A stretch of DNA of 64,000 bases, taken from positions 1 through 64,000 of the forward strand of contig JANQKI010000185.1 of assembly GCA_028281165.1 (NCBI GenBank), read 5' to 3'. The position numbers were made by a program, and so were the translations under genes. Position 1 is the stretch's first letter; each line of letters begins with the position of its first letter. This document shows, piece after piece, positions 35,492-44,336 of the stretch. This stretch comes from Opitutaceae bacterium. GTDB lineage: Bacteria > Verrucomicrobiota > Verrucomicrobiia > Opitutales > Opitutaceae. The notes beneath the pieces are model-generated. The model did not search any database and was not told the DNA's origin. It was given only the letters and a program-made list of their open reading frames with translations.

Positions 35492-38020
35492 TTAAAGGGT
35501 TCCGTCGTAGACTTCTACAAGAGTCATTCCCGAAGCGCCATCCTTGCCGGAAGCGACGGCTCCGTAAACTCCAGGCTCAAGCCATATTGTCATGGCTGAG
35601 CTTTTAGATCCAGTGTCTAGTGGAAAGGCACCGACTCTAGACGCTACCGACGAGATCGCGTTTCCAATGTTATTCCAATTATCGACATTAGCAATCAAAT
35701 CGCTGTATCGGTAAATTTGAAGAAGAGGATTTGAATTAAAATCCACTATTCCTTGCTGATCGAGTTCAGGCCCAACTGCTCGAATTAAAAATCGTTTTGG
35801 CTCATCACCCGAAACGACAAAGCCGGCAATAATAGCATCGGACTCGCCTTGAACATTGCTGCGTATCGAGAAATTCGATATACTGCATGTGTTCGGGAGA
35901 TCCAAACTTTGACTAGCGTCATAAAGCTCAATTAGGACTTGCCCCACAGAATTCTCCCCACAAGACACCTGAGCTCCATAGGATCCAGGCACAAGATCCA
36001 CAATGATCGCAGCATCTTTACTTTCTTGCTCAAGGGCAAACGCGCCGACAATGGCGCCAATCTCTTCAGTATTTTCACTGTCCCAATCATTGTTTTGGGC
36101 ACTCGCAACAAAAGCCCCAGACTGTTCTCTTTTATATAAAGTCAATATGGGATCGGAAACGAAATGCGACATACCCTGACTAGCTAAGCCTGGCCCAACC
36201 GCGCGAATCAGAGCCTTTTTTGAACCACTTCCCGTAATGATAAAGCCAGCCATAGCGGAGTTTGTAGTTTCATCGAGAGTAGCCCGTATCGAAATATTGG
36301 TTAAGCAAGAACCGTCGTTTCTAAGAATCACCTCTGCGGATTCACTATCAAGGATGGCTGAAAGGTCCTCGATCAATAGACTCGGTTTAGAAACTCGAAC
36401 CCAATAGCGAGAGTCTTCTTTAAGGCTTAAAAGATTGAGCACTGGTTGCTCGGCGCCATCCAGGGGATTTGAAACATCGCCAGATTCTCCCTCGTACCAT
36501 TGATAAGCTAAATCAGATCCAATGGCGTAAACGGACAAATTCAAATCTTGCTGATATTTAGCATCCTGACTCTTTGGTTGGGATAAAATGGTAACGGGCG
36601 CAAGTACATCTAAAATCACGGTTCGACTTTGATTTTCACCATATTCATTATGAATTTTCACATGATACTCCCCGATATCTTGTACAGATGAAGTCTGAAT
36701 AAAATAGGCCGACTCAGTCGCTCCTTGAATAAGGACACCATTTCGGTACCACTGATACTCTAAGACCGAACTACCCTCAGCAACGACTGACAATTGAGCC
36801 GACGCTCCTGCGAATACGACAACATGCGTCGGTTCTTCAAGAATCATCGGAGGCGTATTGACACTTAATGAGATGGGGTCGCTTTCAATATTGCCAAATT
36901 CATTACTAACCAGCACTTTGTATTCGCCAGAATGATACTCTTCGACACTTGTGATGCGATAGACTGGTGATGTTGCCCCAGCGATTTTCGTCTCATCACG
37001 GAACCATTGGTAGTTAACTTTCGGCAAACCACTTGCTTCCACAGAAAGCAAGACTTGCTCAGCAACCACGGCTTCGACTTCCGACGGCTGAGACAGTATG
37101 CGAGGAGGCGATTCGGTTTGTCTAACGACTACATTGAAGGATTCTTCAACGTCATGCTCTCCATCACTAACAATAACGGTAACTTCAGCTTCACCGCTAC
37201 GGCCGGGAGCAGGTGTTATGGTCAGTGTTCTATTGGAGAATTTTCCATCAATTTCAATGGAATCATTCGGCAATAAAAGTGTATCCGAAGACCAAGCGCC
37301 GACAATCAATTCCTTAGAGGATGTAGCATCATCCCAGATTGTGAAACCAATAGGATCACTCGCATGATCTTGATCAAATTCCACGTTTTCCAGGGAAGTT
37401 ATGGTAGGAGCTCTGTTGACAGGGGCAGAGCTTCCGCCGCCACCACCGCCGCCGCCACCGCCAGAAGATCCGCCGGAGCTCGAGCTGCCGCCTGAGCTGC
37501 CTCCGCTCGTTGGAGGATTCTGAGTAGGTTCGCCAGCGGGAGGAGGGCTAGAAGGTGGATCGTCTTGAGAAGGGAAGGATTGACTAGCTTCAGGCGCAAC
37601 TCCTTTAACAAGATTAGTGAAGCCTGAGCTTCCCGCGCTATTGAAAGCCCTTACTCTGTACCAGTATTCGGTAGATGGCGACAATCCAGTATCGTGAAAC
37701 TGAGTAACATTAGGCCCTACATAACCTACAGTCGAGAAATTGATCGAGTCGAGAGACCGTTCGATGCGAAATCCACTTTCATTAGAAGAATTATCTTTCC
37801 AACTCAAAATCAGTGTCTCTGCACTAACTGCAAAAGGATTAGCAATAAAAAATATTGTAATCAAGATTCGCCATAAAACCGAGAAGCTCTGGCCTGAGCT
37901 TTTACAATGAGTCTTTTGACCATTTCTGAAAAGCGAAACAGAAAAAAGGGTCCGGTCAGTTTTTGATGATGGAAGTAAAGTTCGAGTACAGTCTCCAAGC
38001 GTTGACGCTACCATCTGCAT
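35492..38020 (-). CDS. Secreted Fn3/cadherin-like/Ig-like repeat protein A
   Basis: An 842-aa predicted secreted or surface protein. After a long N-terminus with a hydrophobic signal (WRILITIFFIANPFAVSA, about 50-67) comes one fibronectin type III domain (about 68-140, SWKDNSSNESGFRIERS). A Pro/Ser/Gly-rich linker with a run of glycines follows, then one cadherin-like domain (about 205-305), three Ig-like domains (about 305-575), and two tandem copies of a roughly 130-residue domain with the LIRAVGP motif. It has the same layout as the 1032-aa neighbour, indicating gene duplication. The true start is uncertain. Binding partners are unknown. Confidence 0.82.
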   Translation of the reverse strand: MQMVASTLGDCTRTLLPSSKTDRTLFSVSLFRNGQKTHCKSSGQSFSVLWRILITIFFIANPFAVSAETLILSWKDNSSNESGFRIERSLDSINFSTVGYVGPNVTQFHDTGLSPSTEYWYRVRAFNSAGSSGFTNLVKGVAPEASQSFPSQDDPPSSPPPAGEPTQNPPTSGGSSGGSSSSGGSSGGGGGGGGGGSSAPVNRAPTITSLENVEFDQDHASDPIGFTIWDDATSSKELIVGAWSSDTLLLPNDSIEIDGKFSNRTLTITPAPGRSGEAEVTVIVSDGEHDVEESFNVVVRQTESPPRILSQPSEVEAVVAEQVLLSVEASGLPKVNYQWFRDETKIAGATSPVYRITSVEEYHSGEYKVLVSNEFGNIESDPISLSVNTPPMILEEPTHVVVFAGASAQLSVVAEGSSVLEYQWYRNGVLIQGATESAYFIQTSSVQDIGEYHVKIHNEYGENQSRTVILDVLAPVTILSQPKSQDAKYQQDLNLSVYAIGSDLAYQWYEGESGDVSNPLDGAEQPVLNLLSLKEDSRYWVRVSKPSLLIEDLSAILDSESAEVILRNDGSCLTNISIRATLDETTNSAMAGFIITGSGSKKALIRAVGPGLASQGMSHFVSDPILTLYKREQSGAFVASAQNNDWDSENTEEIGAIVGAFALEQESKDAAIIVDLVPGSYGAQVSCGENSVGQVLIELYDASQSLDLPNTCSISNFSIRSNVQGESDAIIAGFVVSGDEPKRFLIRAVGPELDQQGIVDFNSNPLLQIYRYSDLIANVDNWNNIGNAISSVASRVGAFPLDTGSKSSAMTIWLEPGVYGAVASGKDGASGMTLVEVYDGTL

Positions 38021-38523
38021 TCGGAGGAGTCATTCGAGTTTGCATCGCTCGAATGAGCCTAAGGGAAAAAGCAGCCTACTTTATGCAACAGATTAGAAAA
38101 CAACACGGTTTCCTGAAAAATAGGCTAATAAAGTCTGATTAAGGATCCTTCCGATGCGCATCGTCAAAGCGATTGCATCATCCAAAGTATGAATACCAAT
38201 ATTGAGTATTCGCGAAATCGCAACGCGTGAGCGCTTCCATGCTCTGTTTAGTGTCTCGCGTTGACGGAAAGTAATTTGCATACGCTTCGCTTAGCAATGC
38301 ATGTGCCTATTTTTTCCGAAAATCGTTTAACCTTTATGAATGAAGGAGTTATGGATCCTTAAAAAAAGCGATCTCGCGAAGGATTTCTTACTAGGAAATT
38401 TTTGCCGCTACTGAGAATCGGGCTATCCAAAGGAAGAAAGAAAAAGCCCTTTCGCGACCGAACTAGTCAGCGAAAGGACTCTTAGAAACTAAATTTTTTG
38501 GTTGGCGAATTAGAAACTGTTAA
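38021..38523. other. 503-bp intergenic region between the two repeat-protein genes
   Basis: It holds the promoter side of gene A and the terminator of gene B (38441-38480). A 62-codon minus-strand frame at 38093-38281 has no recognisable features and is not called. Nothing else was identified. Confidence 0.5.
38441..38480 (-). terminator. Intrinsic terminator of the 1032-aa repeat-protein gene
   Basis: On the minus strand the stem CCTTTCGC / GCGAAAGG (plus-strand 38470-38477 and 38448-38455) is followed by a T-rich tract (plus-strand A-run at 38441-38445). Confidence 0.75.
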
Positions 38524-41500
38524 TTACGGAGCCTCGTAGACTTCTACCAGAGCTTCACCTGTTGAACCACTGGCGCTCAAAGCTACTGCACCGTAAATTC
38601 CTGGCTCAAGCCAGACAACTATCGCTGAACTTTTGGATTTTGGCGTTAGCTGGAAAGCTCCTACGCTCGAAGAGACATCAGCAATTGTATCCGTAAAGTG
38701 GTTCCAATTATTGTTGCTAGTAACAAGAGCTCCATTGTTGTAGAGATGAATCTCTGGATCATCCAAGAAGTTAGTAACGCCTTGATCCGCAAGCTCGGGG
38801 CCGACCGCACGGATTAGGAAGCGTTTTGGTTCCGTTCCATTCACTACGAATCCAGCGATAACCACGTTATTGCCCTGACCAACCTGACCTCTGGTTGAGA
38901 TGTTGGAAAGAACAGTCGTTGGAATCGAATAGATGGTAGAATCGACATCATAAATTTCGACAAGCGCAGTACCAAGAGCACCAGACACTCCGGAGATCTG
39001 CGCGCCATAGTTACCAGCTGGAAGATCAAGAACCAGCGCGGCGTCTTTACTTCCCCTTGGTAAAGCGAAAGCTCCAACTTGAGTAGTACTTGATTCGACC
39101 AATTCGATGTCTTCGGTATCTGACCAATCGTCGTTTTGAGCTGCCACTTCGAATTGGCCAAACTCATTTAAGGCAAAAAGAGTGATTGAGGGATCCTCTA
39201 GTCTTTGCTGAATGTTAGGATCGGCAATTGAAGGTCCAACACCTCTAATTAAAATGCGTTTGCTGCCTTCACCCTTGATGACGAATCCCGCAATCAGAGA
39301 GTTCGTACCGGGCAAGATCTCCGCTCGGATGGATGTGTTGCTCAATAACTCGATCTGCTCACCTACGGATACTACGGCAGAATCACTGTTCAGAACGTTA
39401 TCAACGGAAAGAACTTGGCCATTGTCTGAAGATACCTGTACCCAGAAACTCGTGGATTCCGTCAAAGGTTGGGTCGTGTAAGTAGAGTCGGTAGCTCCCT
39501 CGATTGGAGAGCTCGTATCTCCAGTTTCGCCTTGATACCATTGGTATGAAAGATTTTCGCCCAGAGCTTCGACCGATAGCGTCACGGAACCATCTTCAAG
39601 GATATTCACGCTTACTGGCTGTTGAAGAATGACCAGAGTGTTGACAAAAAGCTCGGCGCTAGAGCTGATAACCGAACCTTCAGAATTCGATACAGTAACA
39701 GAGTAAAAACCTTCATCCTCAGCCAACGCCGTTTCTATAATATAGTTCGGTGAAGTGGCTCCTACTATATCAACACCATTTTTTCTCCACTGATAATCAG
39801 GTTCTGGATACCCTGAGGCCACAACAGTAAAGATTGCTTGCTCTCCTTCAAGTATGCTTACATCAATCGGCTGAACGGCGATAGTAGGAGCGAACGGCTC
39901 CTTACTGACGGTGAGTATGAATTCTTCCGATACCGAGTCTTCTCCGTCACTAACGGAAATCGTGATCGTGACAGTTCCAGACTCTCCAGGAGCAGGGGTT
40001 ACCGTGATTTTACGATTAGATGAAATGCCACTGAAAACCATATTCGCCTCTGGAACCAATACCGAGTTTGAAGAAGTCGCGGTGAGGACCAAATCCTTGG
40101 ATGCAGTTTCAGCATCCCAGATAGTAAAGCCAATCCCACCTGTATTCGTATCTTGGAAAATAGTGTAATCGGAAATTTCAGTTATAGTCGGTACACGATT
40201 TTCAATCGGAGCCCCGCCACCACCGCCGGAGCCTCCTCCGCCACCGGAGCCTCCTCCGCCACCGCCACCTGAAGGAGGTGGATCAGTATCAGTTACGGAT
40301 AAACTAAAAGCGTCGGAGGAAGTGTCTGTTCCATCATCGACGGTAATAGTTATAGTCGCGGATCCGTCCGTATCAGGTAGGGGAGTAATGGTTACAGTAC
40401 GATTTGTCCCGCTACCTCCAAGAACGATATTGGCGTTAGGCACCAAAGACGTATTGGAAGACGAACCAGAAACGATCAAACTGCCAGCAGCTGTCTCTAT
40501 GTCGCCAACGGTAAAGTTGATAGCCCCGGTACTAGAATCTTCGTCAATGGTTTGATTGCCAATATTGCTTATGGTGGGTGGATTGTTACCACCGACAGAG
40601 TTCACAGTTAGTAAAAATGTATCACTGGCGCTATCCGTTCCATCATTCACCGTCACAGTTATGGTTGCAGCTCCAGCTTCACCAGCCTGCGGTGTTACCG
40701 TTACGGTGCGACTCGCTCCACTCCCCCCGAAGACGATATTTCCATTGGGAACGAGTGTAGTGTTTGAGGAACTACCAGAGAGAGTTAGACTGCCAACAGC
40801 TGTCTCCGCATCGCCTATTGTGAAGTTCAATGCTCCGGTGTTCGTGTCTTGATCGATAGTTTGATTGCCAATGTCGCTGATCGTCGGTAGGCTATTTCCT
40901 CCAACTGAATTTACGGTCACCACGAATGTATCGCTGGCACTGTCGGTTCCATCGTCGACCGTCACTGTTATGGTTGCAGAACCTGTTTGCCCGGCTTGTG
41001 GGGTGACGGTGACCGTTCGGTTTGCCCCGCTACCTCCAAAAACGATATTCCCGTCAGGAATGAGAGTCGTGTTGGAAGAGCTACCCGATAGCGTCAAACT
41101 GCCAACAGCCGTTTCTGCATCGCCTATCGTAAAATTAAGAGCTCCTGTACTGGTATCCTGATCAATCGTTTGGTTACCGATGTCGCTAATAGTAGGAAGC
41201 GAATTAGAAGCAGTAGTCGTTGCATTGGCGATATTCGTGTATCCTGAATCCCCTGCGCCATTGTATGCCCTAACTCGATACCAGTACTGAGTCGAGTCTG
41301 ATAGACTGGTGTCAGTGTAGTTCGTAACGTTTGCTCCAACGGTTGTTATTTGAGAGAAATTCGTACCGTCTGTTGAACGCTCGATTTTGAAACCAGTCTC
41401 GTCACTAGAATTGTCTGTCCAGCTGAGATCGAGATCGGCTGCATGCGAAACAGCGACACCGCACAGAAAGAGACTTATAACCCACCGAATAAAATATGAG

Positions 41501-41622
41501 TAGAGTCTGTTTGACTGACTGGTAGTAGACCAGCCCTTGCGTCCAAGGGCGATTTGGGAAGCCACGTACATCATAACTAGCACATGTCTTCGCCTGGCCT
41601 TCCCCTCTCTGAAGGCCATCAA
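38524..41622 (-). CDS. Secreted Fn3/cadherin-like/Ig-like repeat protein B
   Basis: A 1032-aa paralog of the neighbour. A signal-like segment (about 42-62, ending VSHAA) is followed by a fibronectin type III domain (63-138). Three cadherin-like repeats of 103 residues occupy 140-242, 243-345 and 346-447; the first two are nearly identical. A glycine-rich linker (451-470) precedes a fourth cadherin-like domain (about 476-573), then Ig-like domains (about 577-755). Two C-terminal domains (about 758-893 and 903-1031) carry ILIRGVGP and FLIRAVGP. It is likely cell-surface or matrix material; no sorting signal was recognised. Start choice is uncertain because the N-terminus before the signal is long. 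Confidence 0.83.
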   Translation of the reverse strand: MMAFREGKARRRHVLVMMYVASQIALGRKGWSTTSQSNRLYSYFIRWVISLFLCGVAVSHAADLDLSWTDNSSDETGFKIERSTDGTNFSQITTVGANVTNYTDTSLSDSTQYWYRVRAYNGAGDSGYTNIANATTTASNSLPTISDIGNQTIDQDTSTGALNFTIGDAETAVGSLTLSGSSSNTTLIPDGNIVFGGSGANRTVTVTPQAGQTGSATITVTVDDGTDSASDTFVVTVNSVGGNSLPTISDIGNQTIDQDTNTGALNFTIGDAETAVGSLTLSGSSSNTTLVPNGNIVFGGSGASRTVTVTPQAGEAGAATITVTVNDGTDSASDTFLLTVNSVGGNNPPTISNIGNQTIDEDSSTGAINFTVGDIETAAGSLIVSGSSSNTSLVPNANIVLGGSGTNRTVTITPLPDTDGSATITITVDDGTDTSSDAFSLSVTDTDPPPSGGGGGGGSGGGGGSGGGGGAPIENRVPTITEISDYTIFQDTNTGGIGFTIWDAETASKDLVLTATSSNSVLVPEANMVFSGISSNRKITVTPAPGESGTVTITISVSDGEDSVSEEFILTVSKEPFAPTIAVQPIDVSILEGEQAIFTVVASGYPEPDYQWRKNGVDIVGATSPNYIIETALAEDEGFYSVTVSNSEGSVISSSAELFVNTLVILQQPVSVNILEDGSVTLSVEALGENLSYQWYQGETGDTSSPIEGATDSTYTTQPLTESTSFWVQVSSDNGQVLSVDNVLNSDSAVVSVGEQIELLSNTSIRAEILPGTNSLIAGFVIKGEGSKRILIRGVGPSIADPNIQQRLEDPSITLFALNEFGQFEVAAQNDDWSDTEDIELVESSTTQVGAFALPRGSKDAALVLDLPAGNYGAQISGVSGALGTALVEIYDVDSTIYSIPTTVLSNISTRGQVGQGNNVVIAGFVVNGTEPKRFLIRAVGPELADQGVTNFLDDPEIHLYNNGALVTSNNNWNHFTDTIADVSSSVGAFQLTPKSKSSAIVVWLEPGIYGAVALSASGSTGEALVEVYEAP
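40280..41205 (-). repeat. Three tandem 309-bp coding repeats
   Basis: Within the 1032-aa gene, three in-frame units of 103 codons begin near 41205, 40896 and 40587. Units 1 and 2 share most codons as well as residues, while unit 3 and the separate unit after the glycine linker are more diverged. This suggests recent unit duplication by recombination. Confidence 0.8.
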
Positions 41623-42030
41623 AGCAAATTGAATTCAATCCGTACGCCATTAGGTAGAATGCCCCATCGGCCACTATGAAACTATCCGGTAAATGAATGC
41701 GGACAGTGGTCATGAACCAGATAAGTGATTTCGTTTTGCTTAAAGATCTAGAAGACTGAACAAAGTCAGTATTCTGAAGCGCTAATAAGTTTCCTGTGGC
41801 GCTTCGCGCAAATTTTACAAAGGGAGGCTTCAAACCTGTTAGTTGCTGTGAATGAAAAACTCAGGCAAAAATCAGCTGCACGAAAGATCTATTGCAGAGA
41901 GCTTCGTAATGAAAAATATGATACGATTTTCCTATTTATCGTACCAAACTATTCAATACAGAATTAGAGCAAATTTTCATCTAGAGCGTCGCAAAACTAA
42001 GGCGTCATGCCTGTCATCCTACCCACTAAT
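41623..42030. other. 408-bp intergenic region upstream of repeat protein B
   Basis: The region between the repeat-protein start and the tRNA gene is moderately AT-rich. Open frames here overlap the coding start on other frames and have no credible content. A promoter for the repeat protein is expected here but was not identified. Confidence 0.4.
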
Positions 42031-42107
42031 TGGCACGCGGCAAGGGAGTCGAACCCCTAACCTCCTGATCCGTAGTCAGGTGCTCTATCCAATTGAGCTA
42101 GCCGCGC
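42031..42107 (-). tRNA. tRNA-Arg (anticodon ACG)
   Basis: The 77-base minus-strand gene folds into a full cloverleaf. The acceptor stem GCGCGGC pairs with GCCGCGT (one G-U pair). The D-arm, the anticodon stem CCTGA/TCAGG with loop CTACGGA (anticodon ACG), and the T-arm with GGTTCGACTC are all present. The CCA end is encoded. ACG is the inosine-modified anticodon that reads CGU, CGC and CGA arginine codons. Confidence 0.95.
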
Positions 42108-42193
42108 AGACCAATCCATTCGCCTGAGGCGATTAGGAGCTCAGGAGGAAAGAAACAATGCTGTGCCATTTCAAGGATTTTCTCGTTATCTCG

Positions 42194-42232
42194 AAAAAAT
42201 TAAGGCCGCCCCCTTTTCAAAGGGGACGGCCT
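42194..42232 (-). terminator. Intrinsic terminator after hpf
   Basis: On the minus strand a GC-rich stem (GGCCGTCCCC paired with GGGGGCGGCC, plus-strand 42204-42232) is followed by TTAATTTTTT, ending hpf transcription upstream of the tRNA. Confidence 0.85.
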
Positions 42233-42256
42233 GGAAAAGAGTAGCGCTAGCTAAAA

Positions 42257-42631
42257 TTAGACCTTTGGCAAACTAGCCGGAATTTCAATCTCGTGGGTAT
42301 CTTTACGTTTCACCCTCTTGAGGCGAGAGCGGCGCCGGAGCATCCGGTCCAATTTGTCGACCAGAAGGTCGACCGCCTTGTGACAGTCCGAATCTCTTAC
42401 CGAAACATTGAGAGCTGGACCATTGATAACAATGTGCCCTTTAGCGATAAATTCGTGTTCCTTTCCGCCTTTGCTGTGATCGCATTCCAAGTCAACCTTG
42501 ACCCTGATAATTCGCTCTTCGTGTCGAAAAAGCTTATCCACCTTCTCATGGACCATTTGCTTGAGAGCATCAGTCAATTCCATGTGAATGCCGGTGATAA
42601 TGAGGTCGTGGCTGTTGGTGTCTGTGTGCAT
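42257..42631 (-). CDS. hpf: Ribosome hibernation-promoting factor, short form
   Basis: The S30AE/YfiA-type protein (124 aa) binds idle ribosomes at the decoding centre and tRNA sites in slow growth. It carries the N-terminal ITGIHMELTDAL and the basic segment ending in DRMLRRRSRLKRVKRK typical of short Hpf/RaiA. The long-form dimerisation domain is missing. A strong Shine-Dalgarno (AAGGAG) lies five bases before the ATG. Confidence 0.92.
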   Translation of the reverse strand: MHTDTNSHDLIITGIHMELTDALKQMVHEKVDKLFRHEERIIRVKVDLECDHSKGGKEHEFIAKGHIVINGPALNVSVRDSDCHKAVDLLVDKLDRMLRRRSRLKRVKRKDTHEIEIPASLPKV

Positions 42632-43033
42632 GTTACTCCTTTTTGCTATTAGGTTTCGAGTGAGTTCAAAATCTCCAGAAATTGGACAAATCCAAAGGTT
42701 TCTAAACTAAGCTCTCCCACTCTCCGGGATGCTCTTTCTGGGATAGGTAGAACCGTCATTGAACGTTTTATAAGATAGAGGTAGAGCGTCGCGGTTGCAA
42801 CCTTCTTCGTACTCCATCTAAATATTTCCGACGGCGCTAATTGCTTGAATCTTTACCAATTTCTGAGCCAATCCGTGATTAGAAGCGTTTCTCACGTTTC
42901 TCGACAGGAAATTAATGGCAAACGCCACAGAATCACTTTGAAAAGGACCAGGATCCTCAAAGGATCTGTAACACATGGATCAGCCGAAGCGTAAGCTGCC
43001 TAATTCAGGATAAGATCAAACCTCAAGGATAGT
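42632..43033. other. 402-bp intergenic region between hpf and the RluA-type gene
   Basis: Divergent promoters for hpf and the pseudouridine synthase are expected. A direct repetition of GGATC near 42970 and several A/T-rich blocks are visible, but no coding frame, tRNA or clear riboswitch structure was recognised. Confidence 0.4.
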
Positions 43034-43822
43034 ATGCCAGCGACGGAATGGGGATGGCTCATTAGTCCAGAAGAATTCGACGAATGGACGATCGAGGACA
43101 CCGAAGACCTAACTTTGATTAACAAACCTGCTCACGTGGTTTGTCATCCCTCCAAACAAGGACCCTGGTCCTCAGTTGCAGGAGCATACAAAGAACACTT
43201 CGGCATCGAAAAAGCCTTTATGGTCTCGAGGCTAGACAGAGAAACGAGTGGAATAATCCTGTTTGCCAAAAAACGCCCTGTCTCGCGTCAATATCAAATG
43301 GCTCTGCAAAGTCGCAGGGTGTCAAAGAGTTATCTAGCGATTCTTGAGGGAGAGCTGAAAGATGAAACGCTAGCCGAAGCCGAAATCGGGCAGGACAAGC
43401 GTAGTCAAGTGCATTCCAAAAACTGTGTGAAAGTAGTAGGAAGCCGAAAAGAGGCGCTAACTAGATTCACTCCTATATATTCAAAAAATGGTTACACGCT
43501 AGCTCATGTTCGTCCATTGACCGGCAGAAAACACCAAATTCGCGTGCACGCGCAGCACATTGGTTATCAAGTGGTGGGCGATAAGCTCTATGGACCTGAT
43601 GAAACCCTATTTCTAGATTTCATCGAAAATGGCTGGAATGAAAAGCTAGCATCCGCATTGCCGATTAATCGCCAAGCCCTGCACGCCTATCGAATGGTAT
43701 TCGAATTTGAAGACGAAAAAAGGGAATTCGTCGCTCCGATGGCTCAGGATCTAAGTTCGTTTTGCGAATCAAGGTTGGGCCTTGGTCCAAAAGCACTGGA
43801 TTCTCTACTCCAAAGAATTTAG
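43034..43822 (+). CDS. RluA-family pseudouridine synthase
   Basis: RNA-uridine isomerase of the RluA group. The catalytic aspartate is Asp68 in SRLDRETSG, and other blocks are LINKPAHVVCHPS near 28-40, SYLAILEGEL, and RPLTGRKHQIRVHAQHIGYQVVGDKLYG. No S4 domain precedes it. The 262-aa size fits single-domain RluA or TruC-type enzymes; target RNA (23S rRNA or tRNA) cannot be assigned. Confidence 0.92.
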   Translation: MPATEWGWLISPEEFDEWTIEDTEDLTLINKPAHVVCHPSKQGPWSSVAGAYKEHFGIEKAFMVSRLDRETSGIILFAKKRPVSRQYQMALQSRRVSKSYLAILEGELKDETLAEAEIGQDKRSQVHSKNCVKVVGSRKEALTRFTPIYSKNGYTLAHVRPLTGRKHQIRVHAQHIGYQVVGDKLYGPDETLFLDFIENGWNEKLASALPINRQALHAYRMVFEFEDEKREFVAPMAQDLSSFCESRLGLGPKALDSLLQRI

Positions 43823-44037
43823 AAACAAGGAGGCTGCCAGGCAGGCGACACTCGGAAAATAGACAGCCTTTAATTACCTGATGAAAAAATTCATCCTTCT
43901 CCCTCTCAATAGCTTACAACATCGCAATTCTTATAAAACAGAACCAAACACTCCCCCACCTGATAGCTAGGCTTTTCCCCGATTTGTAAATCTTATGCTA
44001 ATTAGCGCTTTATTTAAAGATCCGGGAGGCTACGTTT

Positions 44038-44160
44038 GTGACTATGCGATTCAGCGCGTTCAGCATAGTGACCATGATGATCTCGGCCATCTTCATTTGG
44101 ATTTATGTCGTGAATGCCATGTGGGCTCTTGCTCAGCAAGTAATGGCTTTAGTTTTATAG
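44038..44160 (+). CDS. 40-residue single-pass membrane microprotein
   Basis: From GTG 44038 (or ATG 44044, two codons later) a 40-residue frame runs to TAG 44158-44160. A GGGAGG ribosome-binding site lies eight bases before the GTG. Residues from about position 9 form one strong hydrophobic helix (IVTMMISAIFIWIYVV), then NAMWALAQQVMALVL. The ORF is too small for usual gene calling but has good spacing, a start and a helix typical of small membrane regulatory or accessory subunits. It lies 177 bp before the MFS gene. Confidence 0.6.
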   Translation: MTMRFSAFSIVTMMISAIFIWIYVVNAMWALAQQVMALVL

Positions 44161-44336
44161 CTATCCTCTCTTAAGGAGCACATTCAAAACAAAAACTAAA
44201 GCATTGGCCCAATTCGCCAAGTTTATCGTTTAGGATCAATTTGAAGCAACCTGAATGCAAAATGAACTACATGCTCAAATTTGAAGAGCATTTGGATTTT
44301 GCTTCCTCTGGCAGGATGCCTTTGCTGTGATGCGTC

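Noticed and set aside
38093-38281. 62-codon minus-strand frame between the two repeat-protein genes
   Set aside because: No ribosome site, no known motif, and basic/hydrophobic composition typical of chance frames.
41405-41833. 142-codon frame overlapping the start of repeat protein B
   Set aside because: It is in another frame of real coding sequence and has no plausible domain.
42031-42107. tRNA-Arg as an integration site for a mobile element
   Set aside because: No integrase, direct repeat of the tRNA end or prophage-like genes are found on either side.
43831-43869. AGGCTG/CAGCCT hairpin after the RluA-type gene as terminator
   Set aside because: Only a 6-bp stem with a 27-base loop and a weak T-run, so support is too low.
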